The notes: a model not told the origin generated them from the letters alone. Shown: positions 24,832-34,220, counted from the stretch's first letter. The stretch: DNA of 64,000 nucleotides from Chloroflexota bacterium (GCA_016234495.1 JACRBI010000038.1:144242-208241), one strand, 5' to 3'. Program-made: numbers and translations.

Positions 24832-25617
24832 ATGTTCACAATTTCCATTGACCCAATCATTTTCAATATCGGCCACTTTGCCGTGCGCTGGTACGGCATC
24901 ATTCTCATGATCGCCATGGGAATAGGTATCTGGCTGACCGCTCGCGAAGCAGAACGCAAAGGCTTCAAAAAGGATGATGTCTACGATGCCGCCGTCTGGA
25001 TCATCATCGGCGGATTGATCGGAGCGCGTTTATTCCACGTGCTCGATCACTGGTCGGACGAATATGCGGCCAATCCGATCCGCGCGCTGTACATCTGGGA
25101 AGGCGGCCTGGCGATCTGGGGCGCGCTCATCGGTGGATTGATCGCGGGTGCATTAATCGCTTGGCGGCGCGGCTGGCGTTTCACCAAATTTCTCGACGCC
25201 GCCGCTCCAGGATTGGTTCTGGCGCAAGCCATTGGACGTATCGCCTGTGTCATCACTGGCGACGCGATGGGTAAGGCAACAAACGGTCCATTCGGTTTTG
25301 CATACACCAACCCGAACGTGATGGTGCCGCAACTTGGGGTCTATTACACGCCGATGCCCATTTATGAACTCGTGGTCAATCTGGGAATTTTTGCCATACT
25401 CTGGGGATTACGAAAACGCAACTGGCCTGACGGGAGGCTGTTTCTCGTCTATTTGACTCTCTACAGCCTTGAGCGTTTCTTCCTGGGCTTCACCAGTTCG
25501 TATCGCATCATCGCCTTTGGGCTGGCGCAATCGCAGATTATTGCCGTGATTGGATTTGCCATCGGCGTGGCTTTGCTGGCATGGTTGCCGCGCAGGTTAA
25601 GTAAACAGACAATTTAA
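24832..25617 (+). CDS. lgt: prolipoprotein diacylglyceryl transferase
   Basis: 261 residues, seven membrane helices. It transfers a diacylglyceryl group from phosphatidylglycerol to the lipobox Cys of prolipoproteins. Family motifs are present: EGGLAIWGALIGG, GRIACVITGDAMGKATNG, MPIYELVVNLG and LERFFLGFTSSYR. Placed in the copper regulon behind site 9, which makes sense because many proteins here are lipoproteins. A HMA-domain protein follows 11 bases later, probably in the same operon. Confidence 0.93.
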   Translation: MFTISIDPIIFNIGHFAVRWYGIILMIAMGIGIWLTAREAERKGFKKDDVYDAAVWIIIGGLIGARLFHVLDHWSDEYAANPIRALYIWEGGLAIWGALIGGLIAGALIAWRRGWRFTKFLDAAAPGLVLAQAIGRIACVITGDAMGKATNGPFGFAYTNPNVMVPQLGVYYTPMPIYELVVNLGIFAILWGLRKRNWPDGRLFLVYLTLYSLERFFLGFTSSYRIIAFGLAQSQIIAVIGFAIGVALLAWLPRRLSKQTI

Positions 25618-25628
25618 GGAGAAAAACA

Positions 25629-25931
25629 ATGGACGAAAATTGCTACGTTGAACCGATCTACAAAGATATTTCATTGGACAAGTTTAGAAATGCCGAAGTT
25701 GCAACCCTGGCTGTTCGGGGCATGGGCTGTGAGAACTGTGCTACACGTGTCCGCAACAGTCTGCTCGAACTGGAAGGCGTACATGGTGTGGATGTATTCT
25801 TGAACATGGCGCTGGCCGAAGTCCGCTACGAAAGTAAGAAGCTTTCACCCGATGCGCTCTTGAACGCAGTATCCAGCGCGGGGAACGATGGCCGCCACCA
25901 GTACCTTGCAGAACTCATAACGGCGGAGTAA
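25629..25931 (+). CDS. HMA-domain copper chaperone-like protein
   Basis: 100 residues with one heavy-metal-associated domain containing GMGCENCATRV, the Cu(I)-binding CxxC, and a matching C-terminal strand. A 30-residue N-terminal extension carries an extra Cys. It probably shuttles Cu(I) to the P-type ATPases, which have HMA domains of their own. It follows lgt with an AAGGAGAAA ribosome-binding site. Confidence 0.88.
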   Translation: MDENCYVEPIYKDISLDKFRNAEVATLAVRGMGCENCATRVRNSLLELEGVHGVDVFLNMALAEVRYESKKLSPDALLNAVSSAGNDGRHQYLAELITAE

Positions 25932-25969
25932 TTCAGCGACCAAAAATCACACTTTTTACCTTCTCTTCA

Positions 25970-26004
25970 AGCAGGGTTGTCTCAAAAAGACAGCCCTGTT
26001 GTTT
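25970..26004 (+). terminator. rho-independent terminator
   Basis: GCAGGGTTGTCT paired with AGACAGCCCTGT (one G-U pair), followed by TGTTTT. Confidence 0.75.
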
Positions 26005-26036
26005 TAAGACAAGAAGTCATACCTGCTCAATATGGG

Positions 26037-26105
26037 GTAAGCGAAAATGCCTATTCCTGAACAAGGGATTTGGCGCTTTGGCTTTGACTCCCGTCCGTCT
26101 ATACT
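26037..26105 (+). promoter_or_regulatory. composite metal-regulon promoter, site 10
   Basis: Palindrome GTAAGCGAAAATGCCTAT at 26037-26054, GGCGCT at 26072 (offset 35), -10 TATACT at 26100 (offset 63). Drives the Cys-rich protein, CsoR-like regulator and Cu-ATPase. Confidence 0.8.
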
Positions 26106-26126
26106 GGAAACAACAGGAAGTACAAA

Positions 26127-26522
26127 ATGAGCACCATAATGCCTTTGTTAGTTCTCGATCAAACCTGCGAGCAGGTTCTGGCATGGATCAATGGAAAGTT
26201 AACCGATGCCAATTTTCGTCTCGTGAAAACTTTCGACCTGCACGTCGCCCGTCAGGCACACCCAAATTGCCTCTGCCCGCAGCACGGAACCGATGATTGC
26301 AATTGCCAAATGATCGTGGTGCTTGTTTATGGTCATCAAGGCGATCCTGCCACATTGGTTATTCATGGACAGGAAGGAAGAGCCTGGCTCTCGTTGGCAA
26401 TCCCGGTCAATGGACATAGCAATCAGCACCTGGAGGTGGCCATCCGACGGATCCTTATGCCCCACCGCACTGACGTACCAGCACCCATCGAGGTAACCCA
26501 TGAAACCCACGCAACAGTCTGA
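26127..26522 (+). CDS. Cys-rich small protein, CxCPxHGTxxCxCQM family, copy 2
   Basis: 131 residues, paralogous to 4416. Core FDLHVARQAHPNCLCPQHG then TDDCNCQM with the same Cys spacing, followed by IVVLVYGHQGDPATLVIHG. An added His-rich C-terminus (VTHETHATV) is unique to this copy. It overlaps the CsoR-like gene by 23 bases. With the paralogue it defines an apparent small metal-binding family of the regulon; function unknown. Confidence 0.75.
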   Translation: MSTIMPLLVLDQTCEQVLAWINGKLTDANFRLVKTFDLHVARQAHPNCLCPQHGTDDCNCQMIVVLVYGHQGDPATLVIHGQEGRAWLSLAIPVNGHSNQHLEVAIRRILMPHRTDVPAPIEVTHETHATV

Positions 26523-26808
26523 AACCATCCGCCGTTTACGTTGCGCAGCAGGACATTTAAACGCTGTCATTGAAATGGTGGAAGAAGGCAAGCCATATGA
26601 GCAGGTGCTTCACCAACTCGGCGCGGTGGAAGCGGCCATCCGCGCAGCCGGATCAAAGCTGATTATTTGTGAAGCTCAATCCATCCAAAACATCATTCTG
26701 GACAGTTCGTCGCCCAAACAACGGCTTGTCGAATTACAACATCTCCAATCCTTATATACGATTTTCCTACACTATCCGAACCATCAAATTGAGGTTTCTC
26801 ATGACTAA
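26500..26808 (+). CDS. CsoR/RcnR-family regulator lacking the standard metal ligands
   Basis: 102 residues with the all-helical DUF156/CsoR pattern ([21 protein letters not shown] ... [16 protein letters not shown]). In the known copper sensors the ligands are a Cys in the second helix and His/Cys in the third; here the aligned positions are Tyr, Glu and Ile. Other Cys residues (Cys15 and a CEAQ Cys) could form a different site. It may sense another metal or a thiol/persulfide. It overlaps its neighbours at both ends and sits before a Cu-ATPase. Confidence 0.8.
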   Translation: MKPTQQSETIRRLRCAAGHLNAVIEMVEEGKPYEQVLHQLGAVEAAIRAAGSKLIICEAQSIQNIILDSSSPKQRLVELQHLQSLYTIFLHYPNHQIEVSHD

Positions 26809-29392
26809 AAACATTTCTGAAATAACATTGCCCATCAACGGCATGACCTGCGCCTCCTGCGTCGCGCACGTGGAAGACGCGCTCAAGGAACTGCCAGGCA
26901 CATCCAACGTCCTCGTCAACCTGGCGACCAACAAAGCGAATCTCTCATACGATCCCCAACGTGTCAAACTGAATGATATGCGGCGTGCCGTTGAAGATGT
27001 AGGCTACGCTATAGCCATTGCCGAACAGACCCTTGATGTACGCGGTATGACTTGCGCCTCCTGCGTCGATCATGTGCAAGGTGCGCTCAAGGAATTGCAC
27101 GGCGTACAAGATGCAGTCGTCAACCTTGGACTCAATACAGCACGTGTGACTTATATCCCAGGCGTGGTTTCCACTGCCAGTATGAAACGTGCCGTGCGTG
27201 AAGTCGGTTATGAAGCACAGGAGCGCAGTGAAGGCACGGATGCCCTCGACCGAGAACGTCAGGCGCGCGAGGATGAAATAAAAATTCAGGGACGCAATCT
27301 GATCATTGCCGGAACGATTGGTCTGATCGTCATGATCGGCACATTCTATGACATGGCTGGCCCGTTCAAAGCCTTCATCCCAGTCTGGCTTTCTTATAAG
27401 TGGGTCATCGGCTTATTGACCACACCGATTGTCTTTGGCCCCGGAAGACAATTCTTCTCGAACTCGTGGCGCGGACTCAAGCATGGCGTCACGGATATGA
27501 ACCTGCTCTACGCAACCGGAATCGGTGCGGCGTATGGTATCGCGGTAATCAACACAGTATTTCCCAAAGCCGGATTCGGCGGTGAGGGCGCGACTTTCTT
27601 TGAGAGCGCGGCACTCCTCACTGCTTTCATCATCCTTGGCCGCTGGCTTGAGGCGTTGACGCGCGGAAGAACGTCAGAGGCGATTCGCAAATTGATGAAG
27701 CTCCAGCCCAAAGTCGCGCGTGTGATGCGCAATGGTCGGGAAGAGGAAATACCTGCAGACGAAGTCGAACTTGGCGATGTAATCCTAGTCCGCCCCGGTG
27801 AATCCATCGCGGTGGATGGTCAGGTGTTTGAAGGATATTCAGCCGTGGACGAGTCGATGCTGACCGGTGAAAGCCTGCCCGTTGAAAAGAAAGCCGGCGA
27901 TCCAGTGATTGGCGGAACGTTCAACAAAACTGGCGCCTTCAAGTTCAAAGCTACACGTGTTGGTAAAGATACTTCGCTGGCTCAGATCATCAAACTCGTA
28001 GAAGATGCACAAGCGAGCAAAGCTCCGATTCAAAAATTGGCCGACTGGGTGGCAGGGCATTTTATTTTAGGTGTGCATTTGCTGGCGGTGGTCGTATTCA
28101 TCTTCTGGTTCTTTTTTGGCTACCAGATGTTCTTCGATCCGAATTCAAGTTTCATTATGTCGCCTTACAAGTTGGGTGAGATTGGTGTATTCGGGTTCTC
28201 GTTACTGCTAAGCGTCACAGTGCTGGTCATTTCATGCCCGTGTGCGGTGGGACTCGCAACCCCATCTGCCATGATGGCCGGGACGGGCAAGGCTGCTGAA
28301 TTTGGTGTGCTCTTCAAAGGCGCAGAAGCCATCGAGAACACCAGCAAATTGCAGACCATCGTGTTTGACAAGACCGGCACGCTGACCAAAGGTGAGCCTT
28401 CGGTAACGGATGTAGTTGTCAGTGGCCTGTCATTAGTAAACGACAATCAGTTGTTGAGATTTGCAGCCATCGCTGAGAAAAACTCTGAACATCCGTTGGG
28501 CGAAGCAATTGTGCATGGCGCGGAAAGTCGCGGGCTGCAAGTTACCGGACCCGATTCATTCAACTCCATTCCGGGTCACGGTGTTGAAGCGAATGTGAAT
28601 GGTTCTGAAATCCTATTAGGCAATCGCAAGTTGATGAAGGAACGCGGTGTGGATTTCGCTGCAATGATGTCGCAAGCAGAAGCATTGGAAGTTGATGGCA
28701 AGACCGTCATGTTTGTGGCAGTCGATGCCAAACCAGGCGGTCTAATCGCTGTTGCCGATACACTTAAGGAATATTCTGCCGAAGCGATTAAACATTTACA
28801 CAAACTCGGACTTGAAGTGGTCATGATCACCGGTGACAACCGACGCACCGCAGATGCCATTGCACGAAAAGTTGGTATTGACCGTGTGCTCGCCGAAGTC
28901 CTGCCGCAGGATAAAGCCGAAGAAGTTAAGAAGCTTCAGGCGCAGGGTAAGAAGGTCGCGATGGTTGGCGATGGTGTGAATGATGCCCCAGCATTGGCGC
29001 AGGCAGAGGTCGGCATGGCGATTGGCTCTGGTACCGATGTAGCCAAAGAAACAGGTGATATTATCCTTATCAAGGATGACATCCGAGATGTGGTGGTAGC
29101 ACTGGAAGTGGCCAAGGCTACCATGCGCAAAGTCAAGCAGAATCTGTTCTGGGCGTTCTTCTATAACACGCTGGGAATTCCTCTGGGCGCAGGCTTGTTC
29201 TATGCCTTTGCCTCGGTTGTCATCAGCCCCGAACTGGCTGGTTTGATGATGGCTGTTAGTTCCATCTCGGTGACACTCAATACACTGTTGTTGAAACGCT
29301 TCAAGCCGTCGGTCGGACGTGGACACAAGCCTAAACAGGGTAGTGGTAATGCACAATTGCGCCCTGCCACTGCTTCGGTTGGAGACGATTAA
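26801..29392 (+). CDS. copA: Cu(I)-exporting P1B-type ATPase with two HMA domains
   Basis: 863 residues. Two N-terminal HMA domains each carry GMTCASC or RGMTCASC; then come eight membrane helices with CPC ([13 protein letters not shown]), phosphorylation site [18 protein letters not shown] and [14 protein letters not shown]. This is the standard architecture of a bacterial CopA. The track start at 26669 lies inside the CsoR-like gene; the ATG at 26801 follows GAGG and overlaps that gene by 8 bases. It is the second Cu-ATPase in the window and has no YHS domain, unlike the one at 13885. Confidence 0.96.
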   Translation: MTKNISEITLPINGMTCASCVAHVEDALKELPGTSNVLVNLATNKANLSYDPQRVKLNDMRRAVEDVGYAIAIAEQTLDVRGMTCASCVDHVQGALKELHGVQDAVVNLGLNTARVTYIPGVVSTASMKRAVREVGYEAQERSEGTDALDRERQAREDEIKIQGRNLIIAGTIGLIVMIGTFYDMAGPFKAFIPVWLSYKWVIGLLTTPIVFGPGRQFFSNSWRGLKHGVTDMNLLYATGIGAAYGIAVINTVFPKAGFGGEGATFFESAALLTAFIILGRWLEALTRGRTSEAIRKLMKLQPKVARVMRNGREEEIPADEVELGDVILVRPGESIAVDGQVFEGYSAVDESMLTGESLPVEKKAGDPVIGGTFNKTGAFKFKATRVGKDTSLAQIIKLVEDAQASKAPIQKLADWVAGHFILGVHLLAVVVFIFWFFFGYQMFFDPNSSFIMSPYKLGEIGVFGFSLLLSVTVLVISCPCAVGLATPSAMMAGTGKAAEFGVLFKGAEAIENTSKLQTIVFDKTGTLTKGEPSVTDVVVSGLSLVNDNQLLRFAAIAEKNSEHPLGEAIVHGAESRGLQVTGPDSFNSIPGHGVEANVNGSEILLGNRKLMKERGVDFAAMMSQAEALEVDGKTVMFVAVDAKPGGLIAVADTLKEYSAEAIKHLHKLGLEVVMITGDNRRTADAIARKVGIDRVLAEVLPQDKAEEVKKLQAQGKKVAMVGDGVNDAPALAQAEVGMAIGSGTDVAKETGDIILIKDDIRDVVVALEVAKATMRKVKQNLFWAFFYNTLGIPLGAGLFYAFASVVISPELAGLMMAVSSISVTLNTLLLKRFKPSVGRGHKPKQGSGNAQLRPATASVGDD

Positions 29393-29499
29393 TTTACTGC
29401 ATTCATCGTCTCGCAGGTTCATGGTGCAAGCTGATCTTTGGAATAGACCTGCGGGACATTCTTCTTTGCGCCATCAGATATTAAAAAAGGAAATCAAAC

Positions 29500-29730
29500 A
29501 TGGAACATGAACAAGTTGAAAAGGAAGTGGCACAGAAAAGCGCGCTGATTTATCTGCCGATTTCAATTGGCTCTGCGTTGCTCTTTCTTCTGGCAACTGC
29601 ATTTAGCGGCGACTATCCAATCATGACGCGCGTCGGGGGGATGGTCTGGATAGGATTGCTCAGCCTGATTGTCTCGATGCCGGTTGTTATATCACGAGTG
29701 AAGAAGCAACTCCAGGGAAAGCCATTGTGA
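29500..29730 (+). CDS. two-helix small membrane protein preceding FTR1
   Basis: 76 residues with two hydrophobic helices (about 17-36 and 44-64) and charged ends. No metal-binding motif. AAAAGGAAATC precedes the ATG. It overlaps the FTR1 gene by GTGA, so the two are coupled and it may be an accessory subunit of the permease. Family not recognised. Confidence 0.7.
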   Translation: MEHEQVEKEVAQKSALIYLPISIGSALLFLLATAFSGDYPIMTRVGGMVWIGLLSLIVSMPVVISRVKKQLQGKPL

Positions 29731-30563
29731 TCGCCGGCACACTTATCACAATTCGCGAAGGTCTGGAAGCCTTCCTGATCATCGGCATCCTGCTTGGCTA
29801 CCTGACCAAGACCAAGCGTATGCAGTTCAATATCCATATTTGGATTGGCGCAGCTGCTGCGTTGATCGTTAGCGCTTTGTTGGCGATTATTTTTCAGTAT
29901 ATGGCTTTTCAATTTGAGGGGACATCTGCTGAAATTTTTGAAGTGGTCGTGGCCATGCTGGCCGTCGGCGTATTGACATGGATGGTTTTGTGGATGCAGC
30001 GTCAAAGCCGTGGCGTCAAGGGTGAGCTCGAACAAAAAGCCGATGAGGCAATCTCCAGTGGGCAGGCGTTTGCACTGGGCAGTCTGGCATTTGTTTCGGT
30101 TTTGCGTGAAGGCGTGGAGACGGCGTTGTTCCTGAGCGCAATGCTTGTTACCTCGCGGGATATGCTGTTGTTTCCCGGCGCCATTCTCGGGTTGGTAATA
30201 GCCGCTGCCATTACATACCTGCTCTTCCGTTCTGCCGTCCGCCTCAACCTGAGAAATTTCTTTGTCGTCACAGGTATATTTCTGATCCTGATCGCGGCCG
30301 GACTGATTGGACATAGCGTGATGGCTTTGCAAGATATTGGATGGCTGCCCATTGGTACAACCATTGCCTGGAATTTACAGGCAATCATTTCAAACGACGG
30401 CCTGGCAGGACGGTTATTGCATGCCTTTTTTGGATACGAAGCCGCTCCAACCTTTCTTATGGTCGTTGCTTACGGACTCTATGTGGTTTTCTTCGGTGGA
30501 CAATTCTATAACGCCACACGACAAGATGTCTCGCAGCCTGTGGCGCGATTTGTAAAGCAGTGA
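29727..30563 (+). CDS. FTR1-family iron permease, copy 1
   Basis: 278 residues, seven membrane helices. The two REGxE iron motifs appear as REGLEAF near residue 9 and REGVETA near 130. FTR1 proteins move ferric iron supplied by an oxidase or binding protein. The start is a GTG overlapping the previous stop. The multicopper oxidase at 4877 could act with it, as in Fet3/Ftr1 systems; that pairing is inferred. A homologue is at 45622. Confidence 0.88.
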   Translation: MIAGTLITIREGLEAFLIIGILLGYLTKTKRMQFNIHIWIGAAAALIVSALLAIIFQYMAFQFEGTSAEIFEVVVAMLAVGVLTWMVLWMQRQSRGVKGELEQKADEAISSGQAFALGSLAFVSVLREGVETALFLSAMLVTSRDMLLFPGAILGLVIAAAITYLLFRSAVRLNLRNFFVVTGIFLILIAAGLIGHSVMALQDIGWLPIGTTIAWNLQAIISNDGLAGRLLHAFFGYEAAPTFLMVVAYGLYVVFFGGQFYNATRQDVSQPVARFVKQ

Positions 30564-30570
30564 ACTTGAG

Positions 30571-31596
30571 ATGACCTTGAGTTTTTTCCGCCGTGACTTT
30601 CTGAAAGCGTCAGGTGCAGGTCTGCTGGGATTGTTTCTCGCAGACCTGCACCTTGAGCGTGTCTTTGCTGAGGCATCTCCCAAACAGGGTCGCGTCACGC
30701 TGAGTGGGGTTGAGGTTCTTAATGAGCCATCCTTCAATGCCAAAAGGGTGCGTCTCCTTGGCATGGACGAGATCGTGGACATCAGTGGGGAAGTCGGAGG
30801 CGATCAAGGCTACGGCAACCCATTCAACTCTTCATGGTATCAAATCAACGGAGAGGGTTACGCCTACTCAGGAGCGATCCAGCCGGTCGAGACTCTGTAT
30901 CAAAAGCCAGTTTTTGATGTTCCCGAGGCCGGTGTGTTAGGAGAGATTACAGTTCCGTTTTCCGATGCGCGGCTTGACATGAGTATTTTGGCCAAGCGTG
31001 GCTACCGTGTGTATTATTCATCCACTCACTGGATCACTGGCGTATTTGTGAATCAGAAAGAGAAGAGTATCTGGTACAGGATTTATGACCGCCAGTTACA
31101 GCAGTCGTTTTATGTCTCGGCATACGAGATGCGCTTGATCTCACCAAACGAACTTACACTGTTTTCGCCCGGAGTTCCAGAAAAGGACAAACGCATTTAT
31201 GTGGATTTAGCTACCCAGTTCGTGACAGCCTTCGAAGGTGACAAGCCTGTGCTGGCGGCGCGTTGTTCCAGCGGTAGTAAAGGAACAAGAACTCCTATGG
31301 GTGAGTTCCGCACCTTTCATAAGGGTCCGAGCATTCATATGACGAATCAGGGTGATGGGACGGAGAATACCTATCATCTACCCGGCGTGCCTTGGGTGAC
31401 CTTCTTCACTGGAATCGGGGTCGCCTTTCATGGTACGTACTGGCACAATAATTACGGGCGGCCAAGCAGCCGCGGTTGTGTGAACTTAACTTCGAGCGAT
31501 GCAAAATTCATTTATCGCTGGACCCGTCCCGAGGTCCCGCTTGAAACGCCATATCTATATCAGCCAGGCGAGGGGACTCTCGTCGAGGTTGTCTAA
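30571..31596 (+). CDS. Tat-type L,D-transpeptidase, copy 2
   Basis: 341 residues. N-terminal FFRRDFLKASGAG is a twin-arginine type signal; the catalytic end [14 protein letters not shown] ... SSRGCVN matches the YkuD active site with catalytic Cys. A central region of SH3-like repeats precedes it. It follows the FTR1 gene by 7 bases, so wall cross-linking is placed in a metal-transport operon. Paralogues at 326 and 40731. Confidence 0.88.
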   Translation: MTLSFFRRDFLKASGAGLLGLFLADLHLERVFAEASPKQGRVTLSGVEVLNEPSFNAKRVRLLGMDEIVDISGEVGGDQGYGNPFNSSWYQINGEGYAYSGAIQPVETLYQKPVFDVPEAGVLGEITVPFSDARLDMSILAKRGYRVYYSSTHWITGVFVNQKEKSIWYRIYDRQLQQSFYVSAYEMRLISPNELTLFSPGVPEKDKRIYVDLATQFVTAFEGDKPVLAARCSSGSKGTRTPMGEFRTFHKGPSIHMTNQGDGTENTYHLPGVPWVTFFTGIGVAFHGTYWHNNYGRPSSRGCVNLTSSDAKFIYRWTRPEVPLETPYLYQPGEGTLVEVV

Positions 31597-31632
31597 AATA
31601 CTTTTTACATCGATTCTTGTCAGGATAAAAAC

Positions 31633-31869
31633 ATGAGCAAAATCAAAGTCTCGAAAACTGCTTCGACAAATGAAACAAAGAAAAGTAAGGAATGGCCGGC
31701 GGTGGTTTATCTTTGGACATTGGGACTGGCTCTCCTTAGCTACATCATTGCCAGATTTGTTCTTGATGGTTATCCCCATCCCTATCACTGGAGCATTGGT
31801 ATAGCAGGTGGTGTTCTTGGAGTCGGCGTTGGCTGGGTCTGGTATCGCTGGCGCGGGGATGTGTTCTAG
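31633..31869 (+). CDS. two-helix small membrane protein
   Basis: 78 residues, two hydrophobic helices (about 24-42 and 52-70) and a basic N-terminus. Contains a HPYHW segment between the helices. Family not recognised. It follows the L,D-transpeptidase by 36 bases and ends the operon. Confidence 0.65.
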   Translation: MSKIKVSKTASTNETKKSKEWPAVVYLWTLGLALLSYIIARFVLDGYPHPYHWSIGIAGGVLGVGVGWVWYRWRGDVF

Positions 31870-32077
31870 GTTGTTGATAGATAAATTTTTTTTCGTTTGA
31901 CTCAATGGTAACTTGCCAACAGGGCATTCACTTTTACAGAGTCCAAACTCCCTGACTTCTGTGCGAGATCAAGAGATTTTGTACTGCAAGTGAATGCTCT
32001 TTTTATGCCATAGGGATCAATCCATTTCTGCTCATGATGTGATGTTGCAGGATTCAGGATGGATTTTTTTAAAGTAT
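31870..32077. other. intergenic region with long imperfect hairpin
   Basis: GCATTCACTT near 31922 pairs with AAGTGAATGC near 31988, followed by TCTTTTTATG. The loop is about 50 bases, so this may be a weak terminator for the plus-strand operon; no gene is seen. Confidence 0.4.
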
Positions 32078-33349
32078 TTACGGCGTAATACCTAATTGCT
32101 TAAGTCGTGTTAATGCCGGCTCAAAACCCGGATGAAACTTAAGTGCCGAACGAAGATCTTTGACGGCTCCCTGGGTATCACCAAGAGCCTCGCGTGATAA
32201 GGCGCGCCAATAGTAACTTTCCTCAAGTACCGGCTCACTCATCGCGTCCAAGGTTGTGCCGGCTAATTCGATTACATCCTGATATCGGCCGCTATAGTAA
32301 TATGCCCAATATGGTCCGGTCTGATACCACATCATTCGCCACGGTCTTTCCTTTTCAGGGATGTCAGGGTAGATTGCAAAAGCCTCATCATAGGCCGAGG
32401 CAGCGCCTGCAAAATCCTGCAAGCTTACCAGGTTGGCGCCGCGATTGAACCACGCGAAGAACTGATCCCGTCCAGTCAGTGCGTAAATTTCATCCGATGC
32501 TTTTTGTGCGGCATAGCGGTAGTTGAACTTTTCATCCGCTTGTGGCCCAAGGATCGTTGCAACTTCTTCTTTGCGTTCAGCCGGATACACTACGAGATAA
32601 GTGAAATTAAATGCCCGCCAGTATGACTCAAAATCTTTGTACCCCATGACCTGATCGGGACCGTAGTAGGAATCCTGGAATTTGAGTTGCTGGTCGGAAT
32701 CGCTGTAACCGGTCACCAATACATAGTGACCCATCCAGCCGTCGAAATCGCGGCCTTCAAAACCTTTTTCGATGATGACGGGAAATCCTGCCGCCAGAAA
32801 ATGCTTGAGCAATGCAATCTCTCCGCCCACTCTAAGAACTACCTGCAACTGGGTCTTCTCTTCAACGTAGGCAGTCAGTTCGTATGGCATCACATTCTTG
32901 TCGCGCGGGTTTGGCTTGGTAAAGTCTGCGATGATGCGCTGGTCGCCATCCCACTTCCAATACGAAAGGGCCATTGCCAACGTGGCAGGACCGCAGTTGT
33001 TCCAAGTCTGGTATTCGTGCTGAACACCCGTTAGCGATATGCTTTTTGGAATCGGTGTTAATGGTTGAGTTGAAGTGGGCTGTGGAAGATTTGATGGGGC
33101 GTCTGGTGTTGAATTGGTGGGAATAGAAGTGGACTGAATGACAGCCCCGGTTGGCGAAACTGTATTTTCCTCAGGAACAAAGATCACTTCTTCCGGAGGT
33201 GAAAGAGCATACTTGATACGTGCCGTCAACTCAGCTACCCGCCACCCAACTCGTTCCTGAACCATAGGCAGGTTGTAGATTGCAGGGATTCCCAGGATGA
33301 GTGCGATAAGGAAGATCAGAATTAATCTGGAATATTTTGGTCTTTTCAT
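32078..33349 (-). CDS. C39-like cysteine peptidase with TPR repeats
   Basis: 423 residues: membrane anchor (residues 8-28), Ser/Thr/Pro linker, a peptidase_C39_2 papain-fold domain with NNCGPATLAM (catalytic Cys), GHYVLVTGY (His) and FQDSYYG (Asp), and a TPR region to the C-terminus. It may cleave peptides or lipoproteins outside the membrane. It is the only minus gene between 2.6 and 46 kb and lies behind composite site 11. The -10 is only about 9 bases before the ATG, so the mRNA is nearly leaderless. Confidence 0.88.
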   Translation of the reverse strand: MKRPKYSRLILIFLIALILGIPAIYNLPMVQERVGWRVAELTARIKYALSPPEEVIFVPEENTVSPTGAVIQSTSIPTNSTPDAPSNLPQPTSTQPLTPIPKSISLTGVQHEYQTWNNCGPATLAMALSYWKWDGDQRIIADFTKPNPRDKNVMPYELTAYVEEKTQLQVVLRVGGEIALLKHFLAAGFPVIIEKGFEGRDFDGWMGHYVLVTGYSDSDQQLKFQDSYYGPDQVMGYKDFESYWRAFNFTYLVVYPAERKEEVATILGPQADEKFNYRYAAQKASDEIYALTGRDQFFAWFNRGANLVSLQDFAGAASAYDEAFAIYPDIPEKERPWRMMWYQTGPYWAYYYSGRYQDVIELAGTTLDAMSEPVLEESYYWRALSREALGDTQGAVKDLRSALKFHPGFEPALTRLKQLGITP

Positions 33350-33357
33350 TTCAATTC

Positions 33358-33426
33358 ATTATGAAATTTTTCATGTCCCAGGGCAAGCGCCAAATGGCAT
33401 CCGGTCCGATAGGCAATTTTGCGTAT
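33358..33426 (-). promoter_or_regulatory. composite metal-regulon promoter, site 11
   Basis: Palindrome ATAGGCAATTTTGCGTAT at 33409-33426. Read on the minus strand, GGCGCT is at offset 35 (33391-33386) and CATAAT at offset 63 (33363-33358), directly upstream of the C39 gene. Confidence 0.8.
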
Positions 33427-33473
33427 TCATAAATAGAGAATCGATCCAATGTATTCGTAAGGACATAAATGCC

Positions 33474-33543
33474 ATCCGCAAAACGGCGTATATCTACAAT
33501 AGGCTAAACGCCTCTCACTCCCAACCCTCAAGTCATGTAGACT
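33474..33543 (+). promoter_or_regulatory. composite metal-regulon promoter, site 12 (two palindromes)
   Basis: ATCCGCAAAACGGCGTAT at 33474-33491 with -10 TAGACT at 33538 (offset 64). A second copy, ATAGGCTAAACGCCTCTC, lies at 33499-33516, 25 bases downstream, and may occupy the place of the middle element. Drives the DUF2933-like gene at 33581. Confidence 0.6.
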
Positions 33544-33580
33544 CATTTTTGGAAGCAGATTGCTTCAAAAGGAGTAATAG

Positions 33581-33850
33581 ATGGAATCCCATCCCTCAGT
33601 AACAGATCGTCCCGTTCGCATTCCACCCATCGCCTGGTTTCTAGGCGTTGGTTTGATTGTTGCGCTGGTGGCAATTTTCTTTTTCAATGTGGCAATCAAT
33701 ACCGTTGCATATTACGGCTTCCTTGCGTTGATGATCGGCAGCCATTTCTTTATGCACGGTGGACATGGCGGACACCAGCCAGGCGTGGCTTCGAACACTG
33801 ACAAAGCGAATAAAGATGAACATGCCGGTCATTCCGGTAGTTGCCACTAG
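33581..33850 (+). CDS. small His-rich membrane protein (DUF2933-like)
   Basis: 89 residues: two hydrophobic segments (about 18-38 and 43-62) followed by FFMHGGHGGHQPG and a His-rich tail ending HAGHSGSCH. Matches the proteins at 1410 and 18640. AAAAGGAGTAATAG precedes the ATG. The tail should bind metal. A YHS-like gene follows. Confidence 0.78.
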   Translation: MESHPSVTDRPVRIPPIAWFLGVGLIVALVAIFFFNVAINTVAYYGFLALMIGSHFFMHGGHGGHQPGVASNTDKANKDEHAGHSGSCH

Positions 33851-33901
33851 GGGCAGCACTCGCGTACCCTCATCAGTATATTTTCACAAGGAGTTGTTCC
33901 C

Positions 33902-34108
33902 ATGTTATTCAAAGATCCTGTTTGTGGCAAGCGTCTTCAACGCGGTAAGGCTCATATCATTATCGAGGTCGAAGGCGTGAATTATTTTCTGTGTTGCCCA
34001 CGATGTCAGACGGAATTCGAACACAATCTGAAGTTATATGCCAGGCCGGAATTAGGTGAGAAGGCAAAAAAATCACTGCAGGTGCCTCATCGCCCTCACA
34101 CTCAATAG
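33902..34108 (+). CDS. YHS/TRASH-like small protein
   Basis: 68 residues with FKDPVCGKRL at the start and YFLCCPRCQTEFE near the middle. The second Cys pair is CCPRC, a variation on the usual FCSxxC. Basic His-containing tail. Probable cytoplasmic metal binder paired with the DUF2933-like gene. AAGGAGTTGTTCCC precedes the start. Confidence 0.8.
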   Translation: MLFKDPVCGKRLQRGKAHIIIEVEGVNYFLCCPRCQTEFEHNLKLYARPELGEKAKKSLQVPHRPHTQ

Positions 34109-34220
34109 AGTCAATGTCTGTAAGGAAACCTCTGGTGAATTCGGTTCCACGGGTGCTTGACACAATTAGTTTGTAGTATATCGAAGACGACAAATCATAA
34201 ATACCTTAATAAGGAACGAC

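Noticed and set aside
28796-29422. 208-aa minus ORF opposite the Cu-ATPase
   Set aside because: Antisense of a strongly conserved ATPase; composition is not protein-like.
31920-31998. GCATTCACTT / AAGTGAATGC repeat as a mobile-element end
   Set aside because: A lone imperfect pair with about 50 bases between; no transposase or target duplication.
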